Of a stretch of DNA of 5,171 bases, positions 1-5,171 are shown piece after piece. The notes below the pieces were generated by a model, which worked only from the letters and a program-made list of their open reading frames with translations, was not told the DNA's origin and searched no databases. Location of the stretch: the NCBI GenBank assembly GCA_937915725.1, contig CALGGV010000003.1, positions 1 to 5,171 of the forward strand, in the 5' to 3' direction. Within the stretch, counting starts at the first letter, position 1. Each line of letters starts with the position of its first letter. The position numbers and the translations under genes are program-made. This DNA is from an uncultured Selenomonadales bacterium. GTDB taxonomy: Bacteria; Bacillota; Negativicutes; Selenomonadales; Selenomonadaceae.

Positions 1-337
1 TTTCCTTGTAGCCGTCATTTTTTGCGGCGTCAAGAATTTTTTCAACAAGTAAAACTCCTACGCGAAGATGGCGAAATTTTTCTTTGACAAAAAGTCTTTT
101 CATTTCGCAACGCTCAGAATCGTGGCGATGATAAGCAACACAGCCGATAATTTCGCCGCTGTCAATTTGCGCGCAAAGTAAACGCCCTTCCGGCGGCAAA
201 TATTTTTCAGATAAATTTTCAAGTTCAGAATCTAAATTTTGAAAAGATAAATCCCGCCCCAAAAATTTTTTGTAGTCGATAATTAAATTTTTAACTTCGG
301 CAAGATATTTTGTGCCGTCAACAATTTTAATTTCCAT
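1..337 (-). CDS. GNAT-family N-acetyltransferase, C-terminus cut by the window edge
   Basis: Translation from the ATG at 337 gives 112 residues running off the left edge. It begins MEIKIVDGTKYLAEVKNLI and carries the GNAT pattern: an N-terminal helical part with DLSFQ and a Y-LPPEGRLL strand, a central IIGCVAYH strand, then EMKRLFV followed by the acetyl-CoA loop FRHLRVGVLLVEKIL near residues 87-101. Enzymes of this fold move an acetyl group from acetyl-CoA to an amine of a small molecule or protein; the substrate cannot be told here. The usual R-x-x-G-x-G loop reads R-H-L-R-V-G, so the middle glycine is arginine. The start is supported by an AGGTGA site 10 bases upstream (measured from AGGTG). 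It lies 9 bases after the methyltransferase stop and is probably the third gene of the tyrS transcript. The family call is firm, the function open. Confidence 0.88.
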   Translation of the reverse strand, partial: MEIKIVDGTKYLAEVKNLIIDYKKFLGRDLSFQNLDSELENLSEKYLPPEGRLLCAQIDSGEIIGCVAYHRHDSERCEMKRLFVKEKFRHLRVGVLLVEKILDAAKNDGYKE

Positions 338-346
338 AAATTTATT

Positions 347-352
347 TCACCT
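347..352 (-). promoter_or_regulatory. Ribosome binding site of the acetyltransferase, overlapping the upstream stop codon
   Basis: The minus strand reads AGGTGA, whose last three bases are the TGA stop of the methyltransferase gene. The acetyltransferase ATG follows after 9 more bases. This overlap of stop codon and ribosome site favours translational coupling between the two genes. Confidence 0.6.
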
Positions 353-1161
353 ATTCCAATATCCGAGCGGAATATCCGGTAAAAATTTATTATTTGGTTT
401 ATCTAACTTGATAGGCAAAAAAATTCCTGTATCGTCTTCAAATTGGTGATTTTCATTGCGAACGTAAGTAAGTTCGGGAGTATCCGGAAAAACTCCAATT
501 CCTTCAATATTCAAAAATGCTCCCCAATTATTTCCGTGAATGTGTACCGGAGTATGAGTTTGATTTAACTTTTTGAACGCCTCAATAGTCTTTTCCATTT
601 GTGCAGAATTTTTAGACTTAATAACATTATGAAATTCCAAAACAATTTGGTCGAATTGATTCAAAGTATTTGAAGAAACTGAAGTTAAAAAACCCCATTC
701 CGCGCCTTCTACGTCCATTTTTAAAATTAAATTTCTGTTATTTTCGTGCCCATTACGAATGATAAAATTTTCCAATGTGTCCAAAAATTCAAGTGGATTT
801 TTAACACCGGCAATTCCTTCTTTGAAAAAATGAAAATTTGGGTGTTGAAATGGTAAAGCATTAATTGTCATATCGTACATAAAAATTTCATAGCCGCGTT
901 TTACCATATCATAATCCCAAGAAACATCATTGGAGATTCCAAAAGAATAAGCTATACCCCCCCCATATTTTGGAAATCATCAAGCATAATATAACCACCG
1001 TCATTTTCTCTTCCAATTCGTATAAAAGAAGAATTTTTGACGCGCCGAATTTTGAGTAAATTTTTAAGCTCGCGGTAATAATTTTCATCAGCGTTAAATT
1101 TGTCAGTGGTTAAAACGCCTTGCCTTCCAATGATAACTAAACGTGTAAAAGCAATATTCAT
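347..1161 (-). CDS. FkbM-type SAM-dependent methyltransferase, frame interrupted at a G8 tract (possibly phase-variable)
   Basis: Two minus-strand frames, 1161-952 (69 residues) and 955-347 (202 residues before the stop), together form one FkbM-like methyltransferase. The first ends in FIRIGRENDGGYIMLDDF, the conserved entry to the SAM fold, then N-M-G-G-V and a TAG stop. The second continues with IAYSFGISNDVSWDYD (908-955), then YEIFMYD (the acidic residue after motif I) and the hallmark LKMDVEGAE (about 698-724), followed by FDQIVLEFH. The break falls at the eight-G run; nine G would give 271 residues and six G 270, about normal for the family. FkbM enzymes O-methylate sugars of glycans or natural products; the acceptor here is unknown. 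The ATG directly follows the tyrS TAA, with a GGTGA site inside the tyrS end. The ATG at 907 has no convincing ribosome site and is not a separate gene start. Guanine- and cytosine-rich codons are rarer than in tyrS. It could equally be a sequencing error or a pseudogene. Confidence 0.82.
957..964 (-). repeat. Homopolymeric G8 tract inside the methyltransferase gene
   Basis: Eight consecutive C on the plus strand (G on the coding strand) follow the codons for Q-N and supply the G of ATG plus two GGG codons. The frame then runs GTA TAG and stops. One extra G, or two fewer, would restore the frame into IAYSFG of the second half. Tracts of this kind change length by slipped-strand mispairing and switch surface-modification genes on and off in several bacteria, notably capsule methyltransferase genes of Campylobacter. 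Confidence 0.9.
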
Positions 1162-2370
1162 TTAAATCACCAGCCTGTAAAATTTCTTTTTGCCCTTGCG
1201 AATAACAGCGGGAAAATCTTTTTCATTCAAAATATAATCTACGTCAGAAATTTTTTCGTCGTTCAAAGTCAAGCCATTTTGAGAAATAAGGCGGCGACCT
1301 TCAGCCTTAGATTCAATAACTTTTGCGGCGGCTAAAACGTCCAGTAATTTTTTCCCTACTGCGTCTGTAACTTCAATGCTTGGGATATTTTCTGAACTTT
1401 GCCCGGCGAAAATTTCAGCGGCAGATTTTGCGGCGGCGTCAGCATTTTCTTTGCCGTGTACCAATTTTGTAACTTCGTATGCAAGAATTTTTTTAGCCTC
1501 GTTAATTTCAGAATCTTTCAGCGCGCTAAGGCGATTAACTTCTTCCATTGGTAAAAATGTTAAAAGTGAAAGGCAAGTTTTAACGTCAGCATCGTCAACA
1601 TTGCGCCAATATTGATAAAAATCGTAAGGCGAAACTTTATCAGCGTCAAGCCACAACGCGCCGCCCGCAGTTTTGCCCATTTTGGAGCCGTCGCTTTTTG
1701 TCAAAAGTTTATTCGTCAAGCCAAAAACATTTTTGCCGGTTTTTCTGCGTACAAGTTCAACGCCCGCAATTATATTTGACCATTGATCGTCTCCACCAAG
1801 TTGCATTTCGCAGTTAAATTCGGAATTTAATTTGTAAAAATCATACGCCTGCATAACCATATAATTAAACTCAAGAAAAGTTAAACCTTTTTCCCAACGC
1901 TGTTTGTAACATTCGGCGGCTAACATTCTGTTTACCGTGAAATGATGACCAACTTCGCGCAGGAGTTCAATATAACCGAGCTTGCGGAGCCAATCGCCGT
2001 TGTTTACCATTAACGCCTTGCCGTCGTTGAAGTCAATGAAACGTGAAATTTGTTTTTTGAAACATTCGCAGTTGTGCTCAATAATTTCATCAGTTAAAAC
2101 TTTTCGTAAATCTGAACGCCCTGAAGGATCCCCAACAGTTCCCGTGCCGCCGCCAACTAATGCAATGGGGCGATGTCCGGCGCGTTGCATGTGCGCCATT
2201 ACCATTAAAGCGATAAAATGCCCCGCGTGTAAGCTGTCAGCCGTAGGATCAAATCCAATATAAAAGGTTACTGATTTTTCGCCGAGCAACTTTCTAACTT
2301 CAGTTTCGTCTGTGCATTGCGCTATAAATCCGCGCTCTTTCAAAGTATCGAAAACATTTTTTTCTGTCAA
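1162..2370 (-). CDS. tyrS: Tyrosyl-tRNA synthetase
   Basis: This cytoplasmic class I aminoacyl-tRNA synthetase activates tyrosine with ATP and charges tRNA-Tyr. The 402-residue protein is full length for bacterial TyrRS. Visible landmarks are the FYIGFDPTADSLHAGH segment with the HIGH-type motif HAGH at residues 48-51, the GDPSGR loop near 80-85, the tyrosine pocket MVMQAYDF near 171-178, QLGGDDQWSNI at 190-200, the KMSKS-type loop KMGKT at 230-234, and a C-terminal S4-like RNA-binding domain from about 338 ending RKGKKKFYRL. The start is TTG, not ATG: it has an AAGGAG site 8 bases upstream, and the residues after it (TEKNVFDTLKERGF) look like a normal N-terminus. An extended -10 promoter lies upstream. 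No T-box leader is visible, although T-boxes often control such genes in Bacillota. The stop codon touches the ATG of the methyltransferase, so the genes are probably cotranscribed and coupled. Confidence 0.98.
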   Translation of the reverse strand: MTEKNVFDTLKERGFIAQCTDETEVRKLLGEKSVTFYIGFDPTADSLHAGHFIALMVMAHMQRAGHRPIALVGGGTGTVGDPSGRSDLRKVLTDEIIEHNCECFKKQISRFIDFNDGKALMVNNGDWLRKLGYIELLREVGHHFTVNRMLAAECYKQRWEKGLTFLEFNYMVMQAYDFYKLNSEFNCEMQLGGDDQWSNIIAGVELVRRKTGKNVFGLTNKLLTKSDGSKMGKTAGGALWLDADKVSPYDFYQYWRNVDDADVKTCLSLLTFLPMEEVNRLSALKDSEINEAKKILAYEVTKLVHGKENADAAAKSAAEIFAGQSSENIPSIEVTDAVGKKLLDVLAAAKVIESKAEGRRLISQNGLTLNDEKISDVDYILNEKDFPAVIRKGKKKFYRLVI

Positions 2371-2378
2371 TAAACTCT

Positions 2379-2384
2379 CTCCTT
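2379..2384 (-). promoter_or_regulatory. Ribosome binding site fixing the TTG start of tyrS
   Basis: The minus strand reads AAGGAG, followed by eight bases and then TTG. It is a near-consensus Shine-Dalgarno site at good spacing and decides in favour of the non-ATG start. Confidence 0.8.
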
Positions 2385-2389
2385 TTTTA

Positions 2390-2427
2390 GGGGCTAAGGA
2401 CTAGGGATTTTTAACCCTTAACCCTTA
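2390..2427 (-). repeat. Array of degenerate 7-base units with inverted halves in the tyrS leader
   Basis: On the minus strand, in phase, the units are TAAGGGT, TAAGGGT, TAAAAAT, CCCTAGT, CCTTAGC and then CCCT. The first two are G-rich and the later ones are their approximate complements. The leader RNA could therefore fold: UAAGG (2427-2423) with CCUUA (2399-2395), and AGGG (2418-2415) with CCCU (2406-2403), with an internal loop between. An alternative register pairs the second UAAGG (2420-2416) with the same CCUUA. No U-run follows on this strand, so it is not an intrinsic terminator for these genes. It sits directly upstream of the ribosome site. Its role is unknown. Confidence 0.55.
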
Positions 2428-2439
2428 TTTTGCCGTAAA

Positions 2440-2468
2440 ATTATAACAGATACTGAAAAAAAAATCAC
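2440..2468 (-). promoter_or_regulatory. Candidate sigma-A-type promoter of the tyrS operon
   Basis: The minus strand has a perfect -10 box TATAAT at 2445-2440, preceded by TG and one base (an extended -10, TGTTATAAT). Seventeen bases further upstream is a weak -35-like GTGATT at 2468-2463, matching three of six consensus positions. The spacer is dominated by a run of nine T. Transcription would start near 2433, giving a leader of about 62 bases. The extended -10 makes a poor -35 tolerable. Confidence 0.65.
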
Positions 2469-2497
2469 TTGTTATATTATGAAAGACTTGGAATTTA

Positions 2498-3844
2498 TTA
2501 AAATCCAGACAGTATATACATTTCCATCAATACAGCTGATAACAATCCTATGAAAGTTAAATTATACTGTTTACTTTGATACTGGCAAATAATTTCTGAA
2601 GATGCTAAGAGTGCTGCAAAAATAAACAAGATAAATCCATAACGAAAAATAGCCAAAAATGGTAATGAAAAAACTAAGAAATACATAGGCATCAGTATTA
2701 TGCTACTCAATGAAAAATTTTTGTAATGTCGATAAATTCCAAGTATCGCAAAAGCATATACAAAAGTATTAAAAAAAATCCTAGCAACTACCTTTAAAGT
2801 CGTTTCATAGTCATAGGTTTCATAAACTTCCTTAATATTATGTTTTCCTACAGTTTGAAGTATCATGCTAAAATTTGTTCCAATAGTTAAGCGGGCGATT
2901 TTCTTTATATTCATAATGCAATATTCGTGAAAATGGGATTTTATGTTTTCTACTCCCGCTGCATATAATTCTCTGTCTGATTTAATTTTTCTGTGACTGT
3001 TTGGACCAATAACCTCGTAAATACAGCCATAATCAGAACCATAAAAAGCCGGCTCATCACCTTGATATTCTAATTTTGAGCCCAAGAATAAAGCTGTTCC
3101 GCCGCCTGTACACAAATTGTTGAAATTAAATAATACATGATTTTTAATAATAAACGGCGAAATCAATATATAAAAAACCGCTCCTATTGCTAACCAAGTA
3201 CGTAATTCTGACTTAACTTTTTGATCTTTACGCCAAAGGTAATATATTCCGTAAAGAAATATCATAGCGGCAGGTAATAACAAAGAAATGGCTCGAATTA
3301 ATGTAGCCATACACAAAAAAATTGCGCTAAGAATTATGCAGATTTTGTAAAATTGATTATTTTCTTTGCTTAGCAAATAGAAATAAACAAACATAGACCA
3401 ACAAAATAACGATATAGTTTCAGTAAGCAGGGTATAGGAAAAATTAGCTATATCTATATTCAAAGCTAAAAAAATTGCAGCTAATATAGCTACACGAAAA
3501 TCACGGAATACTTTTAAAGCAATTTGGTAAACTAAGACAATTTGAACGCAACTTAAAAAAATTCCCAAAATACGTATATGTTGAAAATTGCCATCAAAAA
3601 TAGTGTGCATTAAGGTTAAATAAAGTGGCATTCCACAAGCTAATTCCACAGAAATTTCATTACAAAAATAATCCCATAAATCATGCTCTAAAATGTATGC
3701 CATGCAATTAAGATATTCATTAGCATCAGGGTAAGTATATCCTGTAGTTCCGTCTGTCGTGTACATAGGAGAATCAAGGTACAGAGAAACTCTCAACAAC
3801 ATTCCAATAATTACCACTACAGCCAATAAAAAATTTTTTTTCAC
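2498..3844 (-). CDS. Polytopic GT-C fold glycosyltransferase, PMT/ArnT-like
   Basis: The 448-residue protein is largely hydrophobic, with roughly nine to eleven membrane spans. Segment one covers about residues 4-23. It is followed by a large extracytoplasmic loop (24-85) containing D24, D31 and YPDANEYL at 38-45. This matches GT-C enzymes such as PMT and ArnT, where acidic residues in the first loop are catalytic. Later landmarks are LLTET (139-143) at a membrane edge, TLIRAISLLLPAA (181-193), and a second soluble stretch (about 235-310) with TGGGTALFLGS. Such enzymes move a sugar from a polyprenyl-phosphate donor onto lipid, glycan or protein outside the membrane; donor and acceptor cannot be read here. 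The GTG start has a GGGAGGAAG site upstream. Codon use is AT-rich and unlike tyrS or the flavoprotein, hinting at an accessory or transferred gene. Assignment to the superfamily is fairly sure, to a specific activity not. Confidence 0.78.
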   Translation of the reverse strand: MKKNFLLAVVVIIGMLLRVSLYLDSPMYTTDGTTGYTYPDANEYLNCMAYILEHDLWDYFCNEISVELACGMPLYLTLMHTIFDGNFQHIRILGIFLSCVQIVLVYQIALKVFRDFRVAILAAIFLALNIDIANFSYTLLTETISLFCWSMFVYFYLLSKENNQFYKICIILSAIFLCMATLIRAISLLLPAAMIFLYGIYYLWRKDQKVKSELRTWLAIGAVFYILISPFIIKNHVLFNFNNLCTGGGTALFLGSKLEYQGDEPAFYGSDYGCIYEVIGPNSHRKIKSDRELYAAGVENIKSHFHEYCIMNIKKIARLTIGTNFSMILQTVGKHNIKEVYETYDYETTLKVVARIFFNTFVYAFAILGIYRHYKNFSLSSIILMPMYFLVFSLPFLAIFRYGFILFIFAALLASSEIICQYQSKQYNLTFIGLLSAVLMEMYILSGF

Positions 3845-3852
3845 TAAAAAAT

Positions 3853-3861
3853 CTTCCTCCC
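3853..3861 (-). promoter_or_regulatory. Ribosome binding site of the glycosyltransferase (GTG start)
   Basis: The minus strand reads GGGAGGAAG, with 11 bases between GGAGG and the GTG. It is a strong match at slightly long spacing. No other start codon in this frame lies between it and the coding body. Confidence 0.7.
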
Positions 3862-3899
3862 AGTGAATTTTTCAATACCTAATATATTCTACTGGTTTT

Positions 3900-3928
3900 A
3901 GTTTAGCAACCTAATTTATTGAAGTCAA
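3900..3928 (-). promoter_or_regulatory. Candidate promoter of the glycosyltransferase gene
   Basis: The minus strand has TTGACT at 3928-3923 (five of six matches to the -35 consensus), a 17-base spacer, and TAAACT at 3905-3900 (four of six for -10, keeping the first T-A and last T). A start near 3893 would leave a leader of about 50 bases. A second -10-like TAGAAT lies at 3891-3886 without a good partner. The rest of this 142-base gap is AT-rich, and I see no clear terminator for the flavoprotein gene in it. Confidence 0.5.
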
Positions 3929-3986
3929 TCAAAGTAAATTTAAATATAATTTCAAATTACTGATAAGATTTTTAATATTTTTAGGG

Positions 3987-5171
3987 TTATATTTTGGCGG
4001 CAAAATTGCCCGCCGCGTTGCCCATTGCCCATGCCGCCTGCAAATTAAAGCCGCCGGTATTGCCGTCAATATCCAAAACTTCACCAACTATAAATAAATT
4101 TTCTACAATTTTTGATTCCATAGTTTTGGGATTAATTTCTTTGATTGAAACGCCGCCCGCAGTTACAATCGCCTCTGAAATTGGGCGCGTTGCCGAAATT
4201 GTAAGTGGCAAGCCGCGCAAAATTTCTACAAGTTTTTGACGTTCAGTTTTTGTAATTTCGTCGACTTTTTTTTCTTCGTCAATGTAAGCTAAATCTAAAA
4301 TTACCGGAATTAATTTTTGCGGCAAAAGTCCAATCATTGCATTTTTAATTATTTTGCCCTTGAATTTATCGAAGTCTCTTAAAATTCTTGCGTCGAGTCG
4401 TTCCGGCGTCAACGCAGGTTTTAAATTTATCAGCAATTCCACAAATTTTTTTTCGTGTAAAAGTTTTGCGGCTTGTCGACTCAATGTTAAAATTATTGGT
4501 CCGGAAATTCCAAAATGTGTAAAAAGCATTTCGCCGAAAATTTCTGCTACAATTTTTTCATCTGCGTACAAAGTAGCGCGCACATTTTTTAGCGAAAGTC
4601 CCTGCAAGTCTTGTACAAAATCTTCTTCAGTTTCAAGCGGTACAAGCGCGGGTAAAATTTCTGTTACCGTGTGCCCCAAATTTTTTGCAAATTTAAAGCC
4701 GTCGCCGGTTGAACCGGTTGCAGGATAAGACGCGCCGCCCGTTGCCAAAATTACCGCGTCACAATCAAAAAATTTCCCATTGACTTCCACGCCCAAAATT
4801 TTTTTATCGTCCGCAATAATATTTTCGACGCCGGAATTTAACCGTACGGAAACTTTTAAATCTGCAAGTCTGCGCGATAAAACTTCAATGACTTCAGCGG
4901 CGTTATCGCTTGCAGGAAAAATTCTGTTGCCGCGTTCAATTTTAGTTTTAAGCCCCAAATTCTCAAAAAAATCTACCGTATCTTGAGAAGTAAAATTATT
5001 CAGCACGCTGTTTAAAAATTTGCCGTTGCCGGGAATATTTTTTATAATTTCTTGATTATCGGTGGCGTTCGTCAAATTACAACGCCCTTTACCGGTAATG
5101 CTTAACTTTCTGCCGAGTCGATTATTTTTTTCAAATAAAAAAACCTGCGCGCCATTTTCAGCCGCACGAAT
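3987..5171 (-). CDS. HI0933/BaiN-family FAD-dependent flavoprotein, N-terminus cut by the window edge
   Basis: The open frame reaches the right edge, giving 394 visible residues. Only about 10-20, holding the first dinucleotide-binding glycines, should be missing, since the family is about 400-420 long. Visible family signatures, numbered from the edge, are: VFLFEKN at 10-16 with the ribose-binding Glu, RLGRKLSITGKGRCNLTN at 18-35, ATGGASYPATGSTGDGF near 143-160, LFTHFGISGP, and the C-terminal block TAGGVSIKEINPKTMESK, then GEVLDIDGNTGGFNLQAAWAMG closing the FAD site. Members (HI0933, YhiN, BaiN) are soluble flavin oxidoreductases; their substrates are mostly unknown, and BaiN has been linked to bile acid conversion in Clostridium. 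The TTG at 5075 lies inside the conserved GRCNLTN motif and is not the start. Codon use resembles tyrS, so this looks like core genome. A separate promoter follows it, so it is probably not in the same transcript as the glycosyltransferase. Confidence 0.94.
   Translation of the reverse strand: MRAAENGAQVFLFEKNNRLGRKLSITGKGRCNLTNATDNQEIIKNIPGNGKFLNSVLNNFTSQDTVDFFENLGLKTKIERGNRIFPASDNAAEVIEVLSRRLADLKVSVRLNSGVENIIADDKKILGVEVNGKFFDCDAVILATGGASYPATGSTGDGFKFAKNLGHTVTEILPALVPLETEEDFVQDLQGLSLKNVRATLYADEKIVAEIFGEMLFTHFGISGPIILTLSRQAAKLLHEKKFVELLINLKPALTPERLDARILRDFDKFKGKIIKNAMIGLLPQKLIPVILDLAYIDEEKKVDEITKTERQKLVEILRGLPLTISATRPISEAIVTAGGVSIKEINPKTMESKIVENLFIVGEVLDIDGNTGGFNLQAAWAMGNAAGNFAAKI

Noticed and set aside
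347..907. A stand-alone 186-residue methyltransferase starting at the ATG at 907
   Set aside because: The frame continues upstream for 16 conserved residues (IAYSFGIS...) to the G tract, and no good ribosome site precedes 907. It is the second half of the interrupted gene.
2456..2490. Intrinsic terminator of the glycosyltransferase gene ending in the T9 run
   Set aside because: The sequence before the T run contains a direct repeat of CAAGT, not an inverted one, and I find no stable GC-containing stem.
2371..2497. A T-box riboswitch upstream of tyrS
   Set aside because: The gap is only 127 bases, the predicted leader about 62, and no T-box core (TGGNACCGCG-like) or terminator hairpin is present.
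3834..3841. A8 run at codons 2-4 of the glycosyltransferase as a second switch
   Set aside because: The gene is in frame, and Lys-Lys-Asn starts with A-runs are common in AT-rich genes; nothing suggests switching.
1376..4986. Plus-strand open frames opposite tyrS and the flavoprotein
   Set aside because: They lie antisense to clearly recognised genes, show no family motifs and arise from codon bias on the other strand.
3987..5075. Flavoprotein start at the TTG at 5075
   Set aside because: The frame stays open to the edge, and the residues upstream (EKNNRLGRKL...GRCN) are the conserved FAD-binding region, so the true start is outside the window.

Overview
The window is a run of five genes, all read from the minus strand. 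It fits a low-GC Gram-positive-type bacterium (Bacillota; a Negativicutes-like lineage is only a guess). The support is strong purine-rich ribosome sites (GGAGG, AAGGAG), use of TTG and GTG starts, a KMGKT-type tyrosyl-tRNA synthetase, and AT-rich DNA in which the housekeeping genes still use many GCG, GCC and GGC codons. No RNA gene, CRISPR array, insertion sequence or complete mobile element was seen.

In transcription order (high to low coordinates) the layout is as follows. (1) A HI0933/BaiN-type FAD flavoprotein, cut at its N-terminus by the right edge. (2) A 142-base gap holding a promoter candidate. (3) A multi-membrane-span GT-C type glycosyltransferase of the PMT/ArnT-like superfamily, with a GTG start. 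(4) A 127-base gap with an extended -10 promoter and an array of 7-base repeats. (5) tyrS with a TTG start. (6) An FkbM-type methyltransferase whose ATG directly abuts the tyrS stop codon. (7) A GNAT acetyltransferase cut by the left edge, whose ribosome site overlaps the methyltransferase stop codon. tyrS, the methyltransferase and the acetyltransferase therefore look like one translationally coupled transcript.

The main point of interest is the methyltransferase. Its reading frame is broken exactly at a run of eight G (minus strand), and the two halves join into one normal-looking FkbM protein of about 270 residues if the tract has nine or six G. This is the classic form of a phase-variable contingency gene, but a homopolymer sequencing error or a fixed mutation would look the same in a single sequence. 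With the neighbouring membrane glycosyltransferase it suggests a small surface-glycan accessory function placed among housekeeping genes. That joint role is inference. The only gaps between genes are short, and both are described in the feature list.
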